Translations under genes and position numbers: made by a program
Shown here: positions 49,987-58,069 of the stretch, one piece after another
Position numbering within the stretch: position 1 is the stretch's first letter
Layout: every line of letters starts with the position of its first letter
Notes under the pieces: model-generated
Told to the model about the DNA's origin: nothing
Databases searched by the model: none
Seen by the model: only the letters and a program-made list of their open reading frames with translations
NCBI RefSeq assembly: GCF_000374445.1
Contig: NZ_KB894434.1
Coordinates: 26,101-90,100, forward strand
Source: Actinokineospora enzanensis DSM 44649
GTDB taxonomy: Bacteria; Actinomycetota; Actinomycetes; Mycobacteriales; Pseudonocardiaceae
Direction: 5' to 3'
Length of the DNA stretch: 64,000 nucleotides

Positions 49987-50492
49987 GCGTGCGGGTGCCG
50001 TGGTCGGTGCTGCCGGACTACCGGTGCTTCGGCTGCTCGCCGCACAACGACCGGGGCCTGCGCCTGACCTTCGACACCCACCCCGACGGCCTGTGCGCGC
50101 GGTTCACCCTGGACCGCGGGTTCGAGTCCTACCCGGGCGTGGTGCACGGCGGTCTCGTCGGCGTGATCTGCGACGAGACCATCGGCAACCTGATCGTCCT
50201 GGCGCGACGCAGGCCCGCGTTCACCGTGTCCATGCGGACCCGGTTCGTGACCCCGTTGCTGGTCGGCCGCGAGTACCGCTGCGTCGCCTCGCTGCGGGAC
50301 GGGGACGAGCTGTTCCACGGCTCCGCCGACATCCTGGACGCCGACGGCACCGTCTGCGCCACGGTCACCGCCGTCTACCAGCCCTTCGCCCTCGACGACG
50401 TCCGCCACCAACTCACCCTCGGCGACGACGAGGTAGCCCTCCTCGACAGCGCCATCGCCCGCCATTCCATCGACAGGAGCCCCACGCCATGA
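49983..50492 (+). CDS. Hotdog-fold thioesterase (PaaI-like)
   Basis: 169 residues, GTG start overlapping the diiron gene by 4 nt. A CFGCSPHNDRGLRLTF start and the hotdog helix ESYPGVVHGGLVGVICDETIGNL with the conserved HGG and Asp are followed by FVTPLLVGREY. It would release or trim the carrier-bound acyl chain. Its stop overlaps the ACP start by 4 nt, which ties it to the ACP. Confidence 0.85.
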   Translation: MSVRVPWSVLPDYRCFGCSPHNDRGLRLTFDTHPDGLCARFTLDRGFESYPGVVHGGLVGVICDETIGNLIVLARRRPAFTVSMRTRFVTPLLVGREYRCVASLRDGDELFHGSADILDADGTVCATVTAVYQPFALDDVRHQLTLGDDEVALLDSAIARHSIDRSPTP

Positions 50493-50773
50493 CCACCTCG
50501 CTGAACGACATCACCACCACCGTCACCGCCATCGCCGCCGCCGAGATCGGCATCCCGGCCGCCGAGCTGGCCGCCGACACCGACCTGCGCGGGGTCGAGG
50601 GCGTCGACTCGGTCAAGGTGCTGCGGATGATCGCCAAGATCGAGCGCGAGTACGACATCGAGCTGGAGGACGAGGACGTCTTCGGCGTGTCGTCCGTGTC
50701 CGATGTGGCCACTGTTGTGGAGAAAGCACTGTCGGAGAAGGCTGTTCCGATGAAGGGGCTTGGTGCCAAGTGA
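50489..50773 (+). CDS. Acyl carrier protein
   Basis: 94 residues. Helix 1, then TDLRGVEGVDSVKVLRM with the phosphopantetheine Ser at residue 41 (DSV in place of the usual DSL), then acidic helix 2 (KIEREYDIELEDEDVFG) and helix 4. It should carry the acyl chain loaded by the FAAL and presented to the two diiron enzymes and the methyltransferase. Confidence 0.92.
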   Translation: MTTSLNDITTTVTAIAAAEIGIPAAELAADTDLRGVEGVDSVKVLRMIAKIEREYDIELEDEDVFGVSSVSDVATVVEKALSEKAVPMKGLGAK

Positions 50774-51600
50774 CGGTCGCGGACACGAACCAGCACTACG
50801 ACCTCGACCCCGAGGTCTTCGGCCAGTTCCTTGACCCGCTGCGCAAGTACAGCTCGGCCCTCTACGCCACCCCGGACCAGCCGCTCGCCGAGGCGCAGGA
50901 GAACAAGCTGCGCTTCGTCGCGGACCACCTGGGCATCACCGGCGGCGAGCGGCTGCTGGACGTCGGCTGCGGCTGGGGCTCGCTGATCCTGTTCATGGCG
51001 CGCGAGTTCCGTTGCGAGGTGCTCGGCGTGAGCCCGGCGCCGCGCCAGCACGAGTACATCGCCCGGCGCGCCGAGGAGATGGGCGTCGCCGAGCTGGTGC
51101 GCACGCGAGTCGGACATTTCGAGCAGATGGACCTGCCCGCGCGCTCGTTCGACGCGGTCTCGCTGCTGGGTTCCATCGTGCACATGCCCGATCTGGACGC
51201 GGTGTTCGCCAAGGCCCGTTCGGTGCTGCGCAAGGGCGGGCGGCTGTACGTGTCGGAGAGCTGCTTCCGCAACGCGGCCGCGCACACGGCGTTCGACTCC
51301 CGCACCGGTACGGACTTCGTGCGCAACGACATCTTCGGCTGGGGGGACATGCGCCCGCTGTCCGAACTGGTCGCCGGTGCCGAGCGGGCCGGGTTCTCGA
51401 TCATCGCCGTGGACGACCTGACCGACCACTACCGACGCACCATCGAGGCGTGGATCGACAACGTCGGCACCGCCGCCGACCGGCTGGCGTCCTACGAGCC
51501 CGGCCTGGCCGCGAAGCTGACCCACTACCTGGAGGTCGCCAACGCCGGGTGGGGCTACACGACCAAGCACTACGCCCTCGTCTGCCGGAACGCGCGATGA
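50770..51600 (+). CDS. SAM-dependent methyltransferase, cyclopropane-synthase-like
   Basis: 276 residues, GTG start overlapping the ACP gene. Motif I LLDVGCGWGSLI (62-73), the CMAS-like start (FLDPLRKYSSALYATPDQPL) and GVSPAPRQHEYIARRA. The class includes enzymes that methylate C=C bonds of lipids or isoprenoids or make cyclopropanes. In this setting it probably acts on the unsaturated acyl-ACP made by the diiron enzymes. Its stop overlaps the next start. Confidence 0.87.
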   Translation: MTVADTNQHYDLDPEVFGQFLDPLRKYSSALYATPDQPLAEAQENKLRFVADHLGITGGERLLDVGCGWGSLILFMAREFRCEVLGVSPAPRQHEYIARRAEEMGVAELVRTRVGHFEQMDLPARSFDAVSLLGSIVHMPDLDAVFAKARSVLRKGGRLYVSESCFRNAAAHTAFDSRTGTDFVRNDIFGWGDMRPLSELVAGAERAGFSIIAVDDLTDHYRRTIEAWIDNVGTAADRLASYEPGLAAKLTHYLEVANAGWGYTTKHYALVCRNAR

Positions 51601-52430
51601 GCCTGCTGCCTGCCACCGAGGTGGCCGACGCCGTCGACAGCTTCATGGCCGCGTCCCCGGTGGCCCGGTCCTGGGACGTGGAGACCCTGGTCGACTGGAC
51701 CGCGGTGGACGCGAACCGGCTGACCGAGGGGCAGGTCTCGGCGGTCCGGTTCATCACGCTGATCGAGGATCACCTGCCGGGCTACTTCGACATTTACCAC
51801 AAGCACTTCCCGGTGGACGGCGAGGTCGACCCGGCGGTGTTCGTGCACAACCGGGAGCTCTACCACTTCACCATCCGCTGGGCCGCCGAAGAGGACACCC
51901 ATGCCCGCGCGCTGACCCGCTACCAGGTTGCCTCGGGCATCGCCGAGCGCGAGGCGCTGTGGGCGGAATTGGCGGAAGAAGGACGTAAGGAATTCGCGTT
52001 GCCGCTGGACCACCCGGTCCAGTTCTTCGCGTACGCGTTGGTCCAGGAGAAGGCCACGCAGATGTACTACCAGCACCTGCGTGACGTGGTCGACGAGCCC
52101 GCGCTGAAAACGGTCTTGACGCGGTTGTCCCGTGACGAGGCGCGACATTTCACCTTCATGGCGGATGTGACGAGTCGCTATCTCCGGGCCTACGGGGATT
52201 CGATGGTGGAACCGATCCGCGAGGTGATCGCCGGGTTCCGGATGCCGCTCGCGGATACGATGCGCGGGTACTGGCGCTGGGCTTTGAAGATCGCCGACGT
52301 GGCCCGCTACGACCACACCGAGGCGTACGAGCATTTGATCAAGGTGATCGACCGGGCGGTGGACACGAAATCGGACCGGCAGACCGAGCTGACCCGTTTC
52401 ATCGCCTCCTGCACGTCCCTGCCCGGCTGA
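51597..52430 (+). CDS. Second diiron oxidase, acyl-ACP desaturase family
   Basis: 277 residues. Iron ligands: NRELYHFTIRWAAEEDTHARAL (ExxH), QEKATQMYYQHL and RLSRDEARHFTFM (ExxH). It has the same fold class as the gene at 49192 but low direct similarity. Two such enzymes on one ACP substrate suggest successive desaturations or an alkyne- or polyene-forming step. It ends the overlapping cassette; a hairpin follows at 52437. Confidence 0.82.
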   Translation: MSLLPATEVADAVDSFMAASPVARSWDVETLVDWTAVDANRLTEGQVSAVRFITLIEDHLPGYFDIYHKHFPVDGEVDPAVFVHNRELYHFTIRWAAEEDTHARALTRYQVASGIAEREALWAELAEEGRKEFALPLDHPVQFFAYALVQEKATQMYYQHLRDVVDEPALKTVLTRLSRDEARHFTFMADVTSRYLRAYGDSMVEPIREVIAGFRMPLADTMRGYWRWALKIADVARYDHTEAYEHLIKVIDRAVDTKSDRQTELTRFIASCTSLPG

Positions 52431-52436
52431 CCACCG

Positions 52437-52475
52437 GCGCGGTCCCACCTCGGTTGACCTGGGGTGGGGCCGCGC
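52437..52475. terminator. Hairpin ending the FAAL-ACP cassette
   Basis: 13-bp arms 52437-52449 and 52463-52475 with one G-T pair and a 13-nt loop, 7 nt after the stop at 52430. Confidence 0.7.
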
Positions 52476-52629
52476 GCGATGGATCACCGGAAAGGATATC
52501 CACCCAGGACGCGGATCCACCGGACCGATCCACGGTGCTCCCTAGGTGAATTCTTCGGCAATTCCTGTCGGATGGTCCGGTACCGCCGACCGTAACCGCT
52601 CGACCCCGCGGCGGTACCGAACCGGTTCA

Positions 52630-52725
52630 TCAGCCGAGACCGCCGCCGAGACCGCCCAGCAGGCTCGTGACCAGGTTGACGACGGTACCGATCAGGCCGG
52701 TCACCAGATTGAGAATCGCGTCCAT
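52630..52725 (-). CDS. 31-residue hydrophobic Gly-rich peptide
   Basis: ATG 52725 is preceded by GAGGGAG at 6-nt spacing, which makes translation credible. The peptide is MDAILNLVTGLIGTVVNLVT followed by SLLGGLGGGLG, that is, an amphipathic to hydrophobic helix and a Gly tail. It could be a membrane-active or signalling peptide or an assembly aid. No leader-peptide modification enzymes are adjacent. Confidence 0.6.
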   Translation of the reverse strand: MDAILNLVTGLIGTVVNLVTSLLGGLGGGLG

Positions 52726-52929
52726 GACGAACTCCCTCGGATTCTGGATTCCGTCGGGGCCGGACAACCCCGACACCGTCATGTGTACGGTTTGGACCGT
52801 CCGGTTCGCGAGCCTTTGGCCACGATCGAGTGTCACTCGAACGAGTGAATTCACGAAACACGATCTTCGCCTGATCAGGCGTATCGGGACCCACCTGGGG
52901 TTTGTTAAAACCTGACAGAACTTCGCGTG

Positions 52930-52943
52930 TGGTAGCGCTCCCA
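52930..52943. promoter_or_regulatory. CebR-like (LacI family) operator candidate
   Basis: TGGTAGCGCTCCCA differs by one base from the palindromic CebR site consensus TGGGAGCGCTCCCA known from streptomycetes. It lies 205 nt upstream of the small peptide gene and just past the end of the thioesterase at 52986. No LacI-type regulator or sugar hydrolase is nearby, so it may be a chance match. Confidence 0.4.
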
Positions 52944-52985
52944 CCCGTCCGATACGGAGCGCGTAACGCTGTGCGGCCGTGTGGG

Positions 52986-53426
52986 TTAGCCCTGCGGCTG
53001 AATGAGCAGGCACGTGCAGGACCCGTGGGCGACCAGCTTCCCGGCGGCCTCCACCACCCGGGCCTCAGCCGTCGCGGTCGTTCGGCCAACGTGGATGGTG
53101 GTGGCCGTACAGGTGAGCCGGGAGCCGTCCATTCGGACCGTCCGGATGAAGTTGACCTTCAGCTCCAGCGTCGTGTAGAGCGCCCCGTCGCCGAGCTTCG
53201 TGAACACGGCGCTGCCCATCGCGGTGTCCACCAGGGTGGTGATCACGCCGCCGTGCACCACGAACATCGCGTTGATCGTCGCCGGGTTCGGGTCCAGGTA
53301 GTACACCGCCCGCCCCTCGGCCAGCGACTCCAGCGTGACGCCGAGCGAGACGCCGACGCCCTGCCCGGTCTCGATGCCGTGGGCCAGGACGGTCTCCAGT
53401 TCCTGGATGCGCGCGGAGGTGCTCAT
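52986..53426 (-). CDS. Hotdog-fold thioesterase (PaaI family)
   Basis: 146 residues. The motif NAMFVVHGGVITTLVDTAMGSAVF with HGG and the catalytic Asp region, then TLELKVNFIRTV. Such enzymes hydrolyse acyl- or aroyl-CoA thioesters. It is divergent from the LysR pair and may be controlled by them. Confidence 0.85.
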   Translation of the reverse strand: MSTSARIQELETVLAHGIETGQGVGVSLGVTLESLAEGRAVYYLDPNPATINAMFVVHGGVITTLVDTAMGSAVFTKLGDGALYTTLELKVNFIRTVRMDGSRLTCTATTIHVGRTTATAEARVVEAAGKLVAHGSCTCLLIQPQG

Positions 53427-53661
53427 CGGGGACGCCTTTCCGACTCGGGAGGTGGCCCGAGTCGAGCAGCGGCCGGTGGCCCCCGGATGAACGCGGGGTG
53501 TCGGATGCCGGGTCGCGATCGCGTGATCAGCGATCCGGATCGTCGCGGGCGGGCGCGCGGCCGCCGCCGTCGAATCGGCGGGCGGGGTTCACCGAGCGTT
53601 CGCCGAACACCGCACGGGCGTTACCGATCCTGGTTCACTGTGGTCTGGGAGGGAGCGGACG

Positions 53662-54582
53662 ATGGAGTTCAGGCACCTGGTGTCCTTCCTCGCGATCGCG
53701 GAGGAGCGGCACTTCGGCCGCGCGGCGGCCAAGGTGCACCTGACCCAACCCTCGCTCAGCCAACAGCTGCAACGCCTGGAGCGCAGTCTCGGCGTGGTGC
53801 TGGTGGCGCGCAGCTCGCACGAGGTCCGGCTGACCCCGGCGGGCGAGGTGCTGCGCGCGCACGCCGACGGCATCGTCCGCCAGCTCGAACGGGCCGCCGA
53901 GGCCGCGCGCGCCGCCGCCGCCGGTCGGTTCGGCACCGTCCGCGTGGGATACACATTCGCCAGTTGGCAGGACGTGCTGCCCGCCGCGCTGGTCCGTATG
54001 CACCAACGGTTCCCGGACGTCACAGTGGAACTGCGCGAGTCCCGTTCAGGCCCGCAGCTGTCCGCGCTGTCCTCCGGCGACCTCGATGTCGCGTTCGCGC
54101 ACGGTGGCGCGGTGACCACCGACCTCGCGCACCGCTGCCTGCTCAGCGTCCCGATCGTCGCGCTGGTCGGTGCCCGGCACCCGTGGGCGGCCCGCGCGCG
54201 GGTGCGCTTCGCCGAACTGGCCGACCAGCACTGCATCCTGTTCGATCGCAAGCAAAGCCCGGCCATGTACGACGCCATCCGCGCCGCCGCCGAGCGCACC
54301 GGCACCCGGCTCGCCGTCGACCGGCACGTGGACGATCCCAGCGGCACGGCCATCATCGTCGCCACGCAACCCCTTGTGGGGTTTGTCTCCGCACAGCGCG
54401 GCGAGCACGCCCGAGCTGGTGGACTGGGCGCGGTGCCGGTCGCGCTCACCGATCCCGTCCCGACCGTCGACCTGCACGCGGTGTGGCGCGCGGGCGAGAC
54501 CTCCCGGGCGGTGCGCGCGTTCCTCAGCTGCGTCACGCACGACCCGACAACGTTGTCGAACTGTCCTGATAGGAGCGAGTAA
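53662..54582 (+). CDS. LysR family transcriptional regulator
   Basis: 306 residues, ATG with GGGAGG upstream. The N-terminal winged helix is MEFRHLVSFLAIAEERHFGRAA and VHLTQPSLSQQLQRLE. The ligand domain contains CILFDRKQSPAMYDAI. It is very similar to the regulators at 40074 and 54601. It starts a three-gene run with the next LysR and an acyl-CoA ligase. Confidence 0.93.
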   Translation: MEFRHLVSFLAIAEERHFGRAAAKVHLTQPSLSQQLQRLERSLGVVLVARSSHEVRLTPAGEVLRAHADGIVRQLERAAEAARAAAAGRFGTVRVGYTFASWQDVLPAALVRMHQRFPDVTVELRESRSGPQLSALSSGDLDVAFAHGGAVTTDLAHRCLLSVPIVALVGARHPWAARARVRFAELADQHCILFDRKQSPAMYDAIRAAAERTGTRLAVDRHVDDPSGTAIIVATQPLVGFVSAQRGEHARAGGLGAVPVALTDPVPTVDLHAVWRAGETSRAVRAFLSCVTHDPTTLSNCPDRSE

Positions 54583-54600
54583 ACCCCCGGAGGCCCGCTC

Positions 54601-55629
54601 GTGCAGTTCCAACAACTGGTGTCGTTCCTGGCCATCGCCGAGGAGCACAACTTCGGCCGGGCGGCGCGCAGGCTGCACCTGGCCCAGTCCTCGGTCAGCC
54701 TCCAGCTCAAGCGGCTCGAACGCGAGGTCGGCGCGCAGCTGGTGGCCCGCTCGTCGCACCAGGTCAGCCTGACGCCCGCGGGCGAGGTGTTCCTGGACGA
54801 GGCGCGGCAGGTGCTGGAGCTGGCCGACCACGCGGTGGCGGTGGCCCGCGCGGTGGCCGACGGGCGCGCGGGCAGCCTGCGCGTCGGCTTCAACTTCGCC
54901 GCGGGCCGCCTGGTCCTGCCGCCCGCGCTGACCCGCCTGCACGCCGAGCACCCGGACCTGCGCGTGCACCTCGGCGAGAAGCGCAGCGGCCCGCAGCTGC
55001 GCGCGCTGGCCGACGGCGAGCTGGACGTGGCGCTGGTGTTCGGCGCGCCGACCGCGGCCGGGCTGGCCGCGGTGCCGGTGTGCCGGGTGGACCTGGTCGC
55101 GCTGGTCACCGACACGCACCGGTGGGCGCGCCGGGACAAGATCGGGTTCCGCGAGCTGGCCGGGCAGCCGTGCGTCCTGTTCGGACGCGAGCAGTGCCCG
55201 GCGATGTACGACGAGCTGCGCGCCATCGCCGGGCGCACCGGCACCGAACTGGACGTGGTCGCCGAGATCGACGACCCGCTGGCCACCGCGGTCACCGTGC
55301 ATGCCAGGCAGGTCGTCGGGTTCGCCTCCGCGCCGCGCTGGCACCAGACCGGGCCCGCCGGGCTGGTGACCGTGCCGATCGTGGACCCGGTGCCCAGCCT
55401 GGTGATCCACGCCGCCTGGCGCCGGGACGATGACTCCCTGCCGGTGCGGTCGTTTCTCCAGTGCCTGGGGCGCGGTGCGGATCACAGTTCCGCGGCAAGC
55501 GGGCGGGGCAGGGCTGATTACGCGGACCTATCGACCGTTCGCCCGTTGGGCGTTGCCCGGCCCGCGGTGCCTGGACCACGATCGGGCCGTCCGCTGGTCG
55601 AGGCCCGGCCCGCACGCAGATCGGAGTGA
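54601..55629 (+). CDS. LysR family transcriptional regulator, with C-terminal extension
   Basis: 342 residues from GTG 54601, GGAGG upstream, 18 nt after the first LysR. DNA-binding domain MQFQQLVSFLAIAEEHNFGRAA and LHLAQSSVSLQLKRLE; ligand domain with CVLFGREQCPAMYDEL. The last 40 or so residues are Arg/Gly/Pro-rich and extra to the family. It is the second of two adjacent paralogues; they might form heteromers or respond to different intermediates. Confidence 0.92.
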   Translation: MQFQQLVSFLAIAEEHNFGRAARRLHLAQSSVSLQLKRLEREVGAQLVARSSHQVSLTPAGEVFLDEARQVLELADHAVAVARAVADGRAGSLRVGFNFAAGRLVLPPALTRLHAEHPDLRVHLGEKRSGPQLRALADGELDVALVFGAPTAAGLAAVPVCRVDLVALVTDTHRWARRDKIGFRELAGQPCVLFGREQCPAMYDELRAIAGRTGTELDVVAEIDDPLATAVTVHARQVVGFASAPRWHQTGPAGLVTVPIVDPVPSLVIHAAWRRDDDSLPVRSFLQCLGRGADHSSAASGRGRADYADLSTVRPLGVARPAVPGPRSGRPLVEARPARRSE

Positions 55630-55631
55630 CC

Positions 55632-57281
55632 GTGCACGAGAACCACGCGGTGGCCCAGACGCCGCCCCTGGTCCCGATCGCCGCCGACGACACCCTGACC
55701 GATGCCCTCTTCCACTACGCCACCGTCGATCCGACGCGGACGGCGTTCAGCAGCCGCGCCGGTCTCGACTGGCAGGACGTCACCTACGGCGAACTCGCCG
55801 ACCGGGTGCGCGCGCTCGCCGGTGGCCTTGTCGCGGCCGGTGTCGGCCCCGGTGACCGGGTGGCGATCCTCGGTCCCACGAGCGTCGACTGGGCGGCCGC
55901 CGATCTCGCGGTGCTGCTCGTCGGCGCGGTGACCGTGCCGATCTACCCGACCGCGTCGGCCGAACAGGTCCGGCACGTGCTGCGGGACGCCACCCCGGCC
56001 GCGATGTTCGTGGTCGACCGCTCCCGCCCGATGGTCGACGGCCTCATCGAGGCACCGAGTCTTGTGTGGACACTGGGTGCGGAACTCCCCGGCACAGCGG
56101 ACATCGAGACGCGCCGCGCGGCCGTACGCGCCGACGACATCGCCACGATCGTCTACACCAGCGGCACGACCGGCACTCCCAAGGGCTGCCTGCTCACCCA
56201 CCGCAACATCCTGCACGCCGCCGTCAACGTGGTGGCGACGCAGCCGGAGCTGTTCCAGGCCGAGAACGCGTCCACCCTGCTGTTCCTGCCGCTGGCCCAC
56301 GTCTACGGCCGGGTCGTGATGTTCGGCTGCCTGTCGGCGGGCGTCCGCACCGGCCTCGTCGGCGACGCGGGGGAGCTGGTCGGGCAGCTGCCGGTGTTCC
56401 AGCCGAACTTCCTCTACGGCGTGCCCTACGTGCTGGAGAAGATCCGCAAGGCTGTGCGTGCCCGGATCGGCGACGCCGAGCAGACCCTGGTCGACCACGG
56501 CCGCGCCGTCCGCACCGGCATCGCGAGCGAGCAGCCGACCGGTCCCGCCGTGGACGGGCTGCGCGCACTGCTCGGCGGCCGGTTGCGGCATATGATCTGC
56601 GGCGGTGCCTCGCTGGACGAGTCCACTCTGGACTTCTTCACCGGCGTCGGCCTCACCGTGCTCGGCGCCTACGGCCTCACCGAGACCACGTCCACGGTCA
56701 CCATGAGCGCCCCCGCGACCAACCGCCTCGGCACGGTCGGCCGCCCGATCCCGGACACGACCGTCATGATCGCGCCCGACGGCGAGATCCTGGTTCAGGG
56801 CCCGCACGTCTCGCCCGGCTACTGGCCGGCCCCCGATGGCGCTCCCGAGTGGGTGCACACCGGCGACCTCGGCACCCTGGACGACGACGGCTACCTGCGG
56901 ATCACCGGGCGTCGCAAGGAGATCATCGTCACCAGCGGCGGCAAGAACGTCGCCCCCGCGCCGCTGGAGGACCGCCTGCGGCTGCACCCGCTGGTCGCCA
57001 ACTGCATGATCGTCGGCGAGGGCCGCCCGTACGTGACCGCGCTGATCAGCATCGACACCGCGGCGGCCGACGAGTGGCCCGGCGACGTGACCGCCGGGGT
57101 GCAGGCGGCGGTGGACGCGGCCAACGAGCTGGTCTCGCGCGCCGAGTCGATCCGCCGCTTCTACGTCATCGCGGGCGACTTCACCCTCGCGCGTGGCCAT
57201 CTCACCCCGTCGCTGCGGCTGCGCCGGGCGGTCGTCGAGACCGATTTCGCCGACGAGATCACATTCCTCTACGCGGGCTGA
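55632..57281 (+). CDS. Long-chain acyl-CoA synthetase
   Basis: 549 residues from GTG 55632; an in-frame GTG at 55626 overlaps the GGAG site and is less likely. P-loop VYTSGTTGTPKGCLL, gate region FLPLAHVYGR, AYGLTETTST, VHTGDLG and GRRKEIIVTSGGKNVAP match the FadD15/Faa1-type synthetases. It activates free fatty acids to acyl-CoA. Together with the FAAL it may provide two entry routes for acyl units in this cluster. A hairpin follows. Confidence 0.92.
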   Translation: MHENHAVAQTPPLVPIAADDTLTDALFHYATVDPTRTAFSSRAGLDWQDVTYGELADRVRALAGGLVAAGVGPGDRVAILGPTSVDWAAADLAVLLVGAVTVPIYPTASAEQVRHVLRDATPAAMFVVDRSRPMVDGLIEAPSLVWTLGAELPGTADIETRRAAVRADDIATIVYTSGTTGTPKGCLLTHRNILHAAVNVVATQPELFQAENASTLLFLPLAHVYGRVVMFGCLSAGVRTGLVGDAGELVGQLPVFQPNFLYGVPYVLEKIRKAVRARIGDAEQTLVDHGRAVRTGIASEQPTGPAVDGLRALLGGRLRHMICGGASLDESTLDFFTGVGLTVLGAYGLTETTSTVTMSAPATNRLGTVGRPIPDTTVMIAPDGEILVQGPHVSPGYWPAPDGAPEWVHTGDLGTLDDDGYLRITGRRKEIIVTSGGKNVAPAPLEDRLRLHPLVANCMIVGEGRPYVTALISIDTAAADEWPGDVTAGVQAAVDAANELVSRAESIRRFYVIAGDFTLARGHLTPSLRLRRAVVETDFADEITFLYAG

Positions 57282-57294
57282 GGTAGCGGACGAA

Positions 57295-57332
57295 AAAGCC
57301 ACCCGGTCGCCCCGACGCGACCGGGTGGCTTT
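57295..57332. terminator. Bidirectional hairpin between convergent genes
   Basis: A 16-bp perfect stem (57295-57310 with 57317-57332) and a 6-nt loop. The arms begin with AAA and end with TTT, so both strands have a short U-run. Confidence 0.8.
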
Positions 57333-57343
57333 CCCGTGCGGGT

Positions 57344-57874
57344 TCAGCCCGCGTTCATCCAGCACACGTAGTCGAAATCGACTTTGCCGACCAGTGTGCC
57401 CGCTGTGTCGTGCAGAAGAGCCTTTCCGGTCATTTCGTGCCGGTCCGCTGTACGGGTGCCGACAATGCGCTCGACGACTGCGGATTCGACGGTCCCGGTG
57501 GCTCGCACCAGCCCGGTCGCGGGCCGCAGGAAACTCACCTTGCTCTCCCGCAGCACGAAGCTCTGCACGGCCGCGATCCGCGGCGCGACCGCCCCGGAGA
57601 ACGCCGCCGCGCAGGCCACCTCGGCCGCCAGGAACATCGCGCCTGCGTGCACCGTGCCCAGGTGGTTGCGCATGTTCGGCTGGTCGGGGACCTCGGCGAC
57701 GGCCTCGGTCGGCCCCAGCGCGGTGATCCGCACACCCACGTGGTTGACGAACGGCACCACCGAGTCGACCAGCTGTCGGATCCGCTCGTAGTCGGGCGCG
57801 CCCGACCCCACCGCCGCGGCCAGCGCCGCCTGCGCCCGGCCGACTTCCTCGGAGAATTTGCTCTTGGGAGGCAT
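57344..57874 (-). CDS. Hotdog-fold thioesterase-like protein (DUF4442/PaaI group)
   Basis: 176 residues from ATG 57874. The helix RNHLGTVHAGAMFLAAEVACAAAF carries the conserved HAG/Glu pattern, followed by VQSFVLRESKVSFLRPATG. It probably hydrolyses or binds an acyl thioester. It is single on the minus strand, convergent with the acyl-CoA synthetase. Confidence 0.8.
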   Translation of the reverse strand: MPPKSKFSEEVGRAQAALAAAVGSGAPDYERIRQLVDSVVPFVNHVGVRITALGPTEAVAEVPDQPNMRNHLGTVHAGAMFLAAEVACAAAFSGAVAPRIAAVQSFVLRESKVSFLRPATGLVRATGTVESAVVERIVGTRTADRHEMTGKALLHDTAGTLVGKVDFDYVCWMNAG

Positions 57875-58069
57875 GTGGAAGAGTAGGCCACCGAATTCTG
57901 GACACCGGGTTAACCGGCGCTCGACAACACGGGAATAAGACCGGTCGGCTGGACTCGATAGGCCCGGTAAATGGGCTGATAGTGATGCGCGATGACCGTT
58001 GACCGAGTGTGGAGCGCTTAAGTAGAAATTTAGGGGAATGGGGAAAGCGCGAGCTCGGGGAGTCAACCG

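Noticed and set aside
49192..52430. Diiron enzymes as AurF-type N-oxygenases
   Set aside because: The ligand pattern and the ACP/FAAL context fit the acyl-ACP desaturase family better, although N-oxygenase-like chemistry cannot be fully excluded.
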